From Lachnospiraceae bacterium (GTDB lineage Bacteria > Bacillota > Clostridia > Lachnospirales > Lachnospiraceae): a DNA stretch of 37,821 nucleotides. The stretch spans positions 1-37,821 of the forward strand of contig VSNQ01000030.1 of NCBI GenBank assembly GCA_009774395.1, read 5' to 3'. How positions within the stretch are numbered: position 1 is the stretch's first letter; every line of letters begins with the position of its first letter. The notes beneath the pieces were generated by a model, which did not search any database, was not told the origin of the DNA, and saw only the letters and a program-made list of their open reading frames with translations. The position numbers and the translations under genes are program-made. Below, piece after piece: positions 24,679 through 31,797 of this stretch.

Positions 24679-25749
24679 ATGTCAAAAGTACCAATTTCAG
24701 TATGTATTATTGCAAAAAATGAGGAAAAGCATATAGAAGAATGTCTGAGAAGGTTATTGCCATATGGATTTGAGATTATTGTGACCGATACAGGGTCTAC
24801 AGATCGCACCAAAGAAATTGCTCAAAAATATGCAACGAAGGTGCTTGATTTTGAGTGGATAGATGATTTTGCAGCGGCGCGCAATTTCTGTGCGGAAAAT
24901 GCTTCTAATAACTGGATCTTGGCATTAGATTGTGATGAATATGTAAATAGCTTTGATTTAAAACTTACGCGTATTTTAATGCAGAAATACGCACGATACA
25001 CTGGTGTAATACGAATGAAAAGTTTGGTTATTAAGGATAGCGGAGAAGACAGCTTCAGCGTAGATGATGTAACGAGATTTTACAATAAGAACTTTTACGC
25101 ATATTTTTATCCAATTCATGAACAGATATGTGCATTGAATATGTCGCAGCGTGAGGAGATGTTAAGCTGCTTTTTAATGCCAATGGAAGTAATTCATCAT
25201 GGGTATGCATTAAGCAAAGAGGATATGGATAAAAAGCAGGGGCGTAATCTTGATTTGCTCTATAAAAATCTTGAGAAGAACCCAGATGATGTTTATACCT
25301 TATTTCAAATAGGACAGTCTTTGTTTATTATTGGAAATTATGAGGAGTCGGTAGAATATTACGAGAAGGCGATTGAACAGGAGCCCTCACCAGAATATCT
25401 ATATGTGCAGATGTTAATTATTGCTTTGGCAAAGGCCTATGTGCGTGTTGGCAGGGCGCCAGATGCACTTACTTTAATGAATCGATATGCGCCGAAATGT
25501 AAAACAGCAAAGTTTGTGTTTACACATGCAGCAGTATATATGGATAATAATCAGCCATTGAAAGCATGCCTTCTTTATATCAAGGCAACAACACTTCCAG
25601 ATGTGAATACATTAGGAGAAAATTTGGGTGATTGCTATGAAAGCATTATTGCAATATATAAGGATATGGGTAATGATGAAATGGCAAATTTATTTATTGA
25701 CAAATATAATGCCTGCAAAGCAGAGAAAGAGCGGGTTTTAAATAGTTAG
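24679..25749 (+). CDS. Family 2 glycosyltransferase with TPR-like C-terminus (probable flagellin glycosyltransferase A)
   Basis: The 356-residue protein has a GT-A fold N-terminus: ISVCIIAKNEEKHIEECL, then VTDTGSTDRTKEIA (nucleotide-sugar-binding D-x-G-S-x-D-x-T), DDFAAARNF, and LDCDEY (the D-x-D-E metal site). Residues about 190-350 are helical and TPR-like (DDVYTLFQIGQSLFIIGNYEESVEYYEKAIEQEPS). This SunS-like architecture is common in Firmicutes flagellar loci. The sugar and acceptor cannot be read from sequence; flagellin is inferred because the gene follows five flagellin genes. AGGAAAGGAG precedes ATG 24679. A paralogue begins 14 bases downstream. Confidence 0.88.
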   Translation: MSKVPISVCIIAKNEEKHIEECLRRLLPYGFEIIVTDTGSTDRTKEIAQKYATKVLDFEWIDDFAAARNFCAENASNNWILALDCDEYVNSFDLKLTRILMQKYARYTGVIRMKSLVIKDSGEDSFSVDDVTRFYNKNFYAYFYPIHEQICALNMSQREEMLSCFLMPMEVIHHGYALSKEDMDKKQGRNLDLLYKNLEKNPDDVYTLFQIGQSLFIIGNYEESVEYYEKAIEQEPSPEYLYVQMLIIALAKAYVRVGRAPDALTLMNRYAPKCKTAKFVFTHAAVYMDNNQPLKACLLYIKATTLPDVNTLGENLGDCYESIIAIYKDMGNDEMANLFIDKYNACKAEKERVLNS

Positions 25750-25763
25750 AAGGGGTTGCATAT

Positions 25764-26840
25764 ATGGCAAAATTACCGATTAGTGTATGTATTATTGCAA
25801 AAAATGAGGAAAAATATATTGAAACTTGCCTAAAGCATTTAGGGAAATATAATTGGGAGATCGTTGTAGTAGATACTGGATCAACCGATCGAACAAAAGA
25901 GATTGCAATGCGTTATACTGGTAAAGTATATGATTTTGCATGGGTTAATGATTTTAGTGCAGCACGGAATTTTGCCGTAAGCAAAGCTTCCAATAATTGG
26001 ATATTGGTACTCGATTGTGATGAATATCTTCAAAAGTTAAATGTAAATGAGATACGAAAATGTATGCAACAAAATAACAATTGTGTAGGGATAATTCGTT
26101 TGCGCAATGTGTATACATTATCAGATGGTTCATATCAGTACCAATATGATACGGTTCCGCGTTTTTATAATAAGAATTTTTTTGAATACAAATTTCGTAT
26201 TCATGAACAGATTACTCCCAAAAATGCAACCAATTTAGAAGAGGTGGTTTTATATACTTTTGAAGTTCCAGCAGAAGTGGATCACTATGGCTATGATATT
26301 CCCAAAGAAGAAATGTTAAAAAAGCAAGAACGCAATCTTGCATTGTTAGAGGAATCTATTGGGGATGGGCATATGGATGATTATTTGTTGTTTCAAATTG
26401 GGCAGTCCAATTTTGTTCTTGAACGTTATGCGCAGGCAGCAGAGGCATACGATAAATGTTTTGCGCTAAATACGAATATGGAGAAGAATTTTATGCCAGT
26501 TGCGCTGAATTCCTATGCAGAAACACTATTAAGACTAGGAATGGACGCACAGGCGTGTGCATTGCTTACAGCACATGAAGCATACCTTACAACAGCAAAT
26601 CATCAATATTTATATGGCAAGGCTGTACAGGGCAGTGGTGATGAATTAAGGGCACTTTTAATTTTTATCAAACTGACACGTATGTCAGATTTTGAGTCGC
26701 TTGGGGAAGATGTTTTCGATGTGTATGGAAGGCTTTTATACTTATGTGAAACAACAGGAAATCAAAATAAGAAAGATTACTTTCGACAAGAACTGCTTAA
26801 GTATGCAGAAGCACATGGAAGGACGATTGTGTTTCAATAG
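25764..26840 (+). CDS. Family 2 glycosyltransferase with TPR-like C-terminus (probable flagellin glycosyltransferase B)
   Basis: A 358-residue paralogue of the preceding gene. The same catalytic blocks are present: ISVCIIAKNEEKYIETCL, VVDTGSTDRTKEIA, NDFSAARNF and LDCDEY, then PRFYNKNFFEYKFRIHEQI and a TPR-like region (YLLFQIGQSNFVLERYAQAAEAYDKCFALN). The pair likely arose by tandem duplication and is co-transcribed, with a 14-base gap and a GAAGGGG ribosome binding site. It may add a second sugar or act on another flagellin; this is inference. Confidence 0.88.
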   Translation: MAKLPISVCIIAKNEEKYIETCLKHLGKYNWEIVVVDTGSTDRTKEIAMRYTGKVYDFAWVNDFSAARNFAVSKASNNWILVLDCDEYLQKLNVNEIRKCMQQNNNCVGIIRLRNVYTLSDGSYQYQYDTVPRFYNKNFFEYKFRIHEQITPKNATNLEEVVLYTFEVPAEVDHYGYDIPKEEMLKKQERNLALLEESIGDGHMDDYLLFQIGQSNFVLERYAQAAEAYDKCFALNTNMEKNFMPVALNSYAETLLRLGMDAQACALLTAHEAYLTTANHQYLYGKAVQGSGDELRALLIFIKLTRMSDFESLGEDVFDVYGRLLYLCETTGNQNKKDYFRQELLKYAEAHGRTIVFQ

Positions 26841-26866
26841 AAGGGGAGAATGTACTTTTTCATTAT

Positions 26867-26911
26867 AAAAAGGGGTTGTCGGGAAAATATTTTCTCCGAT
26901 AGCCCCTTTTT
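26867..26911 (+). terminator. Intrinsic terminator after glycosyltransferase B
   Basis: AAAAAGGGGTTGTCGG (26867-26882) pairs with CCGATAGCCCCTTTTT (26896-26911) around a short AT-rich centre. It works in both directions, between convergent genes. Confidence 0.9.
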
Positions 26912-26976
26912 ATGCGTAGACTTGTTTAGATAAAATAAGCTGTGAAAGCACTGCGCGATTTATATTCATAGGAAAA

Positions 26977-27450
26977 TTAATTTTTCCTATCTGGTACAAA
27001 CATAAATACTTGACGTTCTGACATTGGTACTTCTTCTATCTGTGCATCAAGTTCCAGAGATTCTCTGTAATTGCTTAGTCGCGCTATAATATCAGGGTTA
27101 TTGATATCTTCCTTATTAATAACGGTTCGAATACGATAATAGCTTAGCAATTGTAAATCTTCCATATGCTGATACATGGGATGAACAAACACTTCGTGAC
27201 ATAATTCAGACATTGGATCTAGCCGTTCGTGAAGCTGCTCAATTAAGATGGAAAGCTGATCAAGGTTTTGTATCAGTCGTTCCTGTTGGGTGGTGATAGC
27301 ACATAATTTTCGCGTATCTGGTCTGTGTTTACTGGAAATTTCAGCGAGCAGTTCATCAAAGCATTCCAATTGGTCTAAAAGTTTCAGCATTTTTCGATAG
27401 GATTCACATAATGTTTGTAATAGAAGTTCATAGGTTTCTTTATAATTCAT
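26977..27450 (-). CDS. Small helical protein, possible flagellar chaperone
   Basis: A 157-residue protein, helical and charged (MNYKETYELLLQTLCESYRKMLKLLDQLECFDELLAEISS...TQQERLIQNLDQLSILIEQLHERL), lacking membrane segments or a signal peptide. Size, helical hairpin pattern and location in a flagellar locus resemble FlgN/FliT-type chaperones, but I see no decisive motif. I chose ATG 27450 because AGGCGGG precedes it; the longer in-frame start at 27495 has no ribosome binding site. It is encoded opposite to its neighbours. The only other large minus-strand gene here is the FliD-like paralogue, so a chaperone-client relation is conceivable. Confidence 0.7.
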   Translation of the reverse strand: MNYKETYELLLQTLCESYRKMLKLLDQLECFDELLAEISSKHRPDTRKLCAITTQQERLIQNLDQLSILIEQLHERLDPMSELCHEVFVHPMYQHMEDLQLLSYYRIRTVINKEDINNPDIIARLSNYRESLELDAQIEEVPMSERQVFMFVPDRKN

Positions 27451-27530
27451 TTCAACCCGCCTTTCAATATCAATTAAAGCTGCGCACCAGAGCATATATG
27501 ACGACGCGCCAGCGAACAGATTCCTTATAG

Positions 27531-27597
27531 TTACATAAAAACTGTTACATAATGTATATCGTCAAAATTGTTCGGAATATTAATACAATTTATGTAA
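27531..27597 (+). repeat. Second cluster of TTATGTAA/TTACATAA octamers
   Basis: Exact copies at 27531, 27545 and 27590, in the divergent region between the minus-strand helical gene and the third glycosyltransferase. It is the same octamer as in the flagellin 3 leader. Confidence 0.55.
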
Positions 27598-27638
27598 ATT
27601 ATCAGAAATTAAAAATATTAATTTTCTCAGTTGATTAT

Positions 27639-27691
27639 ACTCACGAGTGGTTAAATTTCCCATATATTCACGATGTTTCCCGCTCGTGAGT
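27639..27691 (+). repeat. 12-bp inverted repeat in the divergent intergenic region
   Basis: ACTCACGAGTGG (27639-27650) is complementary to CCGCTCGTGAGT (27680-27691) apart from one wobble, with a 29-base spacer. It lies upstream of the sigma-A promoter at 27743. It could be a paired operator or a hairpin of a divergent transcript. Confidence 0.6.
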
Positions 27692-27742
27692 CGGGTGATT
27701 TGGCAAATTTTAGTGACGATAAGTATAATTTGTTGAAATTAG

Positions 27743-27771
27743 TTGAGAAACAGAAGAAATTCCGCTATACT
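27743..27771 (+). promoter_or_regulatory. Sigma-A promoter for glycosyltransferase C
   Basis: TTGAGA (27743-27748), a 17-base spacer, then TATACT (27766-27771). The transcript would begin just before a 10-bp inverted repeat (ACCAAACGAT 27784-27793 with ATCGTTTGGT 27844-27853), giving a structured leader of about 125 bases. Confidence 0.7.
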
Positions 27772-27901
27772 GTGGTTAATCAGACCAAACGATTCATGCG
27801 CACGAGCAATTAGATTCTCCTTTTGTTTGCAAATAAAAGCGTTATCGTTTGGTATGGAGTATTCCGAAAGAAAATTAGAAAAAAGAATGGAGAAATAAAC
27901 G

Positions 27902-29134
27902 ATGAAATTTACAACTTGTATGATTGTAAAGAATGAGGAAGCAGTGTTGGATAAATGCCTTGCTTCACTTGCGGATATTATGGACGAAATAATTATTGTC
28001 GATACAGGGTCGACGGATAGGACAAAAGAGATTGCGGCATCGTATACGCCGTATATTTATGATTATGTATGGCAGGAGGATTTTGCGGCGGCGCGCAATT
28101 TTGCCTTTTCTAAGGCAACGGGGGATTATATCTATTCTGCTGATGCGGATGAAGTGATCGATGCGGAAAATCGTTTAAAATTTCAAGCATTAAAGCGGGT
28201 TTTGCTGCCGGAGGTAGAAATTGTACAGATGATTTATATTACGGAGCAGGCTGATCATCCGACGGAAAACTTTGCAAGGGACAGACGCCCAAAACTTTTT
28301 AAACGCCTGCGGGAATTTACATGGGTGGAGCCAGTACATGAAACGGTAAATTTAAGTCCGATCGTGTTTGATAGTGATATTGAGGTGCGGCACTATCCAC
28401 AGGGTGATCACAGTGGGCGCGATTTTGGAGTATTTGAAAAAATTATTGCAGAAAAAGGAGTTCTTTCCGACCGACTAATTGGAATGTATGTTCGAGAATT
28501 GTATAAGGCAGGTACACCGCAGGCTTTAGGTCGGGCAAAGGGATTTTTGGAATGGTCGCTTGCGGCGGCGAAGCAGAATGGAAAAGAATTGCAGTGCCGC
28601 CAGATTATAGCAGTTCTTTTGAAAATCTATAGACTGGAGGAGGATGCGGTTTCGATATTAAAGACGTGCCTGCGCGAGGAGGTGACGATTCCATCAGCCG
28701 AAGTCTGTCTGGAACTGGGAAACTTTTTTATGATGAAAGAGGAGTATGCAGAAGCGTCTGAATGGTTCCGGCGTGCGGCGTTTGACTGTGAGAGTGAGAT
28801 TGATATTGCCAGCAGTGGGAAAACGGCTCTTATGGCGCTTGCAGGCAGTCTGCGGCAACTTGCGGCGGCTGTTGGAGGTGCGGTACAAGGAGGTTTGATG
28901 CAAGAAACTTTGATACAAGAAACGGCAGCAGAAAATATAGTGGAAGGAATCTCTGACAGGGGAGGTTCTTATGACGATAAGGATAGTCGATGGATAGCGG
29001 GGGAACACAAAAGCGTCGTCGAATGGGATGTCGAACATTGTTCTTATAACGATGATTATAGTCGATTCATAGAGCAGGCAGAACAATACGAACAAATGGC
29101 GAGAGAGTGGAAACCGCAGGAATCGGGTGTGTAG
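27902..29134 (+). CDS. Family 2 glycosyltransferase with TPR-like C-terminus (C)
   Basis: A 410-residue glycosyltransferase: FTTCMIVKNEEAVLDKCL, IVDTGSTDRTKEIA, EDFAAARNFAF, then ADADEV as the D-x-D metal site, and WVEPVHETV. Helical repeats with one clear TPR-like stretch (AEVCLELGNFFMMKEEYAEASEWFRRAAFD) occupy about residues 190-320. The last 90 residues are polar and low-complexity and look unstructured. It is more distant from copies A and B and has its own sigma-A promoter, so it may have a different substrate. The ribosome binding site is GGAGAAA before ATG 27902. Confidence 0.87.
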   Translation: MKFTTCMIVKNEEAVLDKCLASLADIMDEIIIVDTGSTDRTKEIAASYTPYIYDYVWQEDFAAARNFAFSKATGDYIYSADADEVIDAENRLKFQALKRVLLPEVEIVQMIYITEQADHPTENFARDRRPKLFKRLREFTWVEPVHETVNLSPIVFDSDIEVRHYPQGDHSGRDFGVFEKIIAEKGVLSDRLIGMYVRELYKAGTPQALGRAKGFLEWSLAAAKQNGKELQCRQIIAVLLKIYRLEEDAVSILKTCLREEVTIPSAEVCLELGNFFMMKEEYAEASEWFRRAAFDCESEIDIASSGKTALMALAGSLRQLAAAVGGAVQGGLMQETLIQETAAENIVEGISDRGGSYDDKDSRWIAGEHKSVVEWDVEHCSYNDDYSRFIEQAEQYEQMAREWKPQESGV

Positions 29135-29160
29135 AAAATGCAATTGTTTATGCGTATATA

Positions 29161-29273
29161 TACATAACACCAGAATTTATCATACAACACTGGTTAAACG
29201 TATATGTCTGGCGCAGCTAAACGGCAAATCTTTTTGCAGTTTAGTATAACTGTTAAGCAGTATAAAATAATAG
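29161..29273 (+). repeat. Dispersed intergenic repeat, copy 2
   Basis: Homologous to 18003-18107 (shared TACATAAC, CAGAATTTA, TGGTTAAACGTATATG, CTGGCG and TTAAGCAGTATAAA). It lies between the glycosyltransferase C stop and the terminator at 29272. Confidence 0.7.
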
Positions 29274-29320
29274 GAATACAGCTTAGTATTTTGGGGTTTC
29301 TAAGCTGTATTCCTTTATTT
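29272..29320. terminator. Bidirectional terminator between convergent genes
   Basis: AGGAATACAGCTTAG (29272-29286) pairs perfectly with CTAAGCTGTATTCCT (29300-29314), followed by TTATTT. It serves glycosyltransferase C (+) and probably the FliD-like gene (-). Confidence 0.88.
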
Positions 29321-29327
29321 GTCTGAT

Positions 29328-30770
29328 TTACGTCCAGACGTTATACAAAAGCCCTGTATAAATACTGGTTATATAAGGGTTAATATAGTTTGTAAACGGA
29401 TTAGGGTATGCGCAAATACGTCGATCTACATACTCCATAGGATCTAGTGAAATTGCATTCAGCTTCCGCAGCACGTGATTTCCAAAACTTCTTAAAGCAT
29501 CAGGGTCTGTCATTGTGCCTTCCGCAGTTTTTTCATATTCTAGTGTCGCGTCGTCGTTTACCGAAATTCCATAGCCTTCAAGGCTTTTTTTATGCAGTTT
29601 TAAAAATTTAGTTAAATCTTTTGAGAGCAGTTTCGTCAGAGAACTTTGCTGACTGGCATCTAAGCTGTTTTGCTGCGCTTCCTTTACTGTGCCATCAGTG
29701 GCTGCCGCTGTGTTTTCTCCCTCGGATTCGGAGATATCTGCCATAACACCTTTTAAGAAATGATTATAGCCGTCAACAAATGTTTCTATATTATAAGAAA
29801 GCGATTCGGAATCAGGATAAAGCCCAATTTTGGCACTGCGATTTCCTTTATTGTATGCGCTGTCGCTTTTTTTTGTATTTTCCGGATGAAGCGTAATATG
29901 GAATGCTCCATAGGCGTTGATTACGTTGGAATAGGAAGTTTGTTCATTTCCGTTAATGGTATAGACAGCGTTTGAAGCATCCTTAATAATACGGTTTAAT
30001 CCCAGATATTTTACAATCCCTTTGTTGTAGCTGGTATTTTCATCGGTAATGGTAAAATGGCGTTGTCCTTGAAAGGGTTTTCCATAAGCATTTGATGTAA
30101 TTTCCAGCGCGCTGAGTGTTTGGGCGTTTTTAATATTTTTTTTGCCTTTGCGATGTTTGACAACTTTTGCACTGACACCAATGTCAGAATTATTAATAAG
30201 CCGTGCAAGCTTATTTTGGAGTGAACTGTTTGTTTCGTTAGGATTAACTGTAAACTGCAGTTCGTAGTGAATAGTATTTGTTAAAAGGTCAAAGGAGTAG
30301 TTTCCAGGCTCTAAGCTGACTGGCTGATTGGATTGCAGGAAACTGCCCGTGTTAATCTGCGGCGTGGCAAAATTCTGAATTTCAAGCGTAAAATCATTTG
30401 GTGTATTTGCCTTGGAGTCCTCTGGCACATAATCTACACTAGCAAGGGATTCATTGTCACTGTAAGCTGTTTTCATAGAAAAAAGCTCACCGGTTCCGTC
30501 ACCGCTCAGCGAATCAATTGTTTGCTTTAAATTCTGTGCGCTTTCCTTTAAATGGACGGCATAAGCTATGGACTGTGGTGTAGGGTCGTTCATATAAAGG
30601 GGGGCAAAACGGTTTTTCCATTGGATGGTGTTGTATACATCCTTGAGTTCTGTCTGATTATGGGTGGCATAACGCGTGTTGCGTTTGCTTGATTTGTCAG
30701 AACCATCACGGTTTCGATATGTAGTTAAATATTGATCAAAAATTTGTAATGTAGCAAATGAAACTGGCAT
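29328..30770 (-). CDS. FliD-like paralogue lacking the usual FliD N-terminus
   Basis: The 480-residue protein has an internal region resembling FliD_N (NDFTLEIQNFATPQINTG, then SFDLLTNTIHYELQFTVNPNETNSSLQNKLARLINNSDIGVSAKVV). A C-terminal half resembles FliD_C (YNIETFVDGYNHFLKGV, LSKDLTKFLKLHKKSLEGYGISVNDDATLEY). The cap-forming N-terminal signature with its SG-D-T sequence is missing; instead it starts MPVSFATLQIFDQYLTTYRNRD. I chose ATG 30770 because GGGGAGGGG lies just upstream; an in-frame GTG at 30890 has no ribosome binding site. It is monocistronic on the minus strand. It may be a secreted FliD-like surface or filament-associated protein; the role is unknown. Confidence 0.65.
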   Translation of the reverse strand: MPVSFATLQIFDQYLTTYRNRDGSDKSSKRNTRYATHNQTELKDVYNTIQWKNRFAPLYMNDPTPQSIAYAVHLKESAQNLKQTIDSLSGDGTGELFSMKTAYSDNESLASVDYVPEDSKANTPNDFTLEIQNFATPQINTGSFLQSNQPVSLEPGNYSFDLLTNTIHYELQFTVNPNETNSSLQNKLARLINNSDIGVSAKVVKHRKGKKNIKNAQTLSALEITSNAYGKPFQGQRHFTITDENTSYNKGIVKYLGLNRIIKDASNAVYTINGNEQTSYSNVINAYGAFHITLHPENTKKSDSAYNKGNRSAKIGLYPDSESLSYNIETFVDGYNHFLKGVMADISESEGENTAAATDGTVKEAQQNSLDASQQSSLTKLLSKDLTKFLKLHKKSLEGYGISVNDDATLEYEKTAEGTMTDPDALRSFGNHVLRKLNAISLDPMEYVDRRICAYPNPFTNYINPYITSIYTGLLYNVWT

Positions 30771-31196
30771 GTGCGCCCCTCCCCTCTGAATTATTTTTTC
30801 CGCATGCAAAATAGGCATAAAATGCCCTATAGGAACAAATTCCTTAGTGGCTTGCCGTAAAATAGGCGACAAAAAACGCAGAATTTGCACTTACAGAGTT
30901 TGCATTTGCAGAGTTTGCGTTTTGTCTATGCGGAAAATTATGGGCTATTACTTATGTAATCAAAAAAAGACAATAAATTTGGATAATTCGTCGAAAAATC
31001 AGTCTTTTTCTGAAAACAAGCCATGATATCTGCAACTTTTTATGTTAATTACAAGGTAACATGAAAATTGTCAAAAATCAAGCCTTTTTTGGAAAAAAAT
31101 TCTGAAAATTCTTTTTGCGATTTCCCTTCAAAAATTTTTTCTCAAAATATCATGAAATGTTTTTAGCTTTAATTATTGAAAATTGCAAAAATTCAG
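30771..31196. other. AT-rich gene-free region upstream of the FliD-like gene and rpmG operon
   Basis: No coding frame is supported. It contains repeats of AGAGTTTGC (about 30895-30920), one TTATGTAA (30952), an inverted repeat pairing AAAAAAGAC (about 30963) with GTCTTTTT (about 31002), and runs of A and T. I could not place a convincing minus-strand promoter for the FliD-like gene. Confidence 0.4.
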
Positions 31197-31225
31197 TTGA
31201 CGATCGTGGCTTGGTGTGATATATT
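31197..31225 (+). promoter_or_regulatory. Sigma-A promoter for rpmG-secE-nusG
   Basis: TTGACG (31197-31202), a 17-base spacer, then TATATT (31220-31225). The leader to rpmG is about 150 bases. Confidence 0.8.
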
Positions 31226-31381
31226 TGAAAAGCAAGATGCGAAAAAGGTCTTTTTTTTATGCTTATTTTTAAGTATGCTTATTTTTATAAGTCCATATTA
31301 AAGTATGCGGGGACAAGGCTTGAGGTGCATTTTTATGTAGTATGGATATTTATTATTTTAAACACTGGCGGAGGTGGTATT

Positions 31382-31531
31382 ATGCGTACAAAGATTACAT
31401 TAGCTTGTACAGAGTGCAAACAGCGTAACTACAATACAACAAAGGAGAAGAAGACACATCCTGACAGAATGGAAATCAGGAAATATTGCAGATTTTGTAG
31501 AACACATACATTGCATAAGGAAACAAAATAA
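31382..31531 (+). CDS. rpmG: Ribosomal protein bL33
   Basis: A 49-residue large-subunit protein: MRTKITLACTECKQRNYNTTKEKKTHPDRMEIRKYCRFCRTHTLHKETK. It has two Cys-x-x-Cys pairs (CTEC, CRFC), the zinc-binding form of L33. ATG 31382 is the family start, with GGAGGTGG upstream; a longer in-frame start at 31259 would be far too long. It is followed by secE, as in most Firmicutes. Confidence 0.96.
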   Translation: MRTKITLACTECKQRNYNTTKEKKTHPDRMEIRKYCRFCRTHTLHKETK

Positions 31532-31573
31532 GCAATCGGAAGCAGCGGTACACGATAATTTAGGAGGCATTCG

Positions 31574-31780
31574 ATGGGAGATTCATCAAAAGCAAATGTG
31601 CAGAAGACCAGTTTCTGGAAGTCTGTAAAAACAGAATTTAGTAAGATTGCATGGCCTGACAAAAAAGAAACCTTTCGGGAGTCCGTAGCGGTACTTTGTA
31701 TTTCGATTGTAGTCGGACTTCTGATTACTTTCTTTGATACTGTAATTCAATTTGGCATTAATTTCTTAGCCGGCATTTAA
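31574..31780 (+). CDS. secE: Preprotein translocase subunit SecE
   Basis: A 68-residue single-membrane-span SecE. The amphipathic segment FWKSVKTEFSKIAWPDKKETFRESVAVL contains the conserved W-P-x-x-x-E-T, followed by one hydrophobic helix (VLCISIVVGLLITFFDTVIQFGINFL). It stabilises SecY in the membrane. TAGGAGG lies about 8 bases before ATG 31574. nusG begins 17 bases downstream. Confidence 0.96.
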   Translation: MGDSSKANVQKTSFWKSVKTEFSKIAWPDKKETFRESVAVLCISIVVGLLITFFDTVIQFGINFLAGI

Positions 31781-31797
31781 ACGCGTGAGGTAATGGT

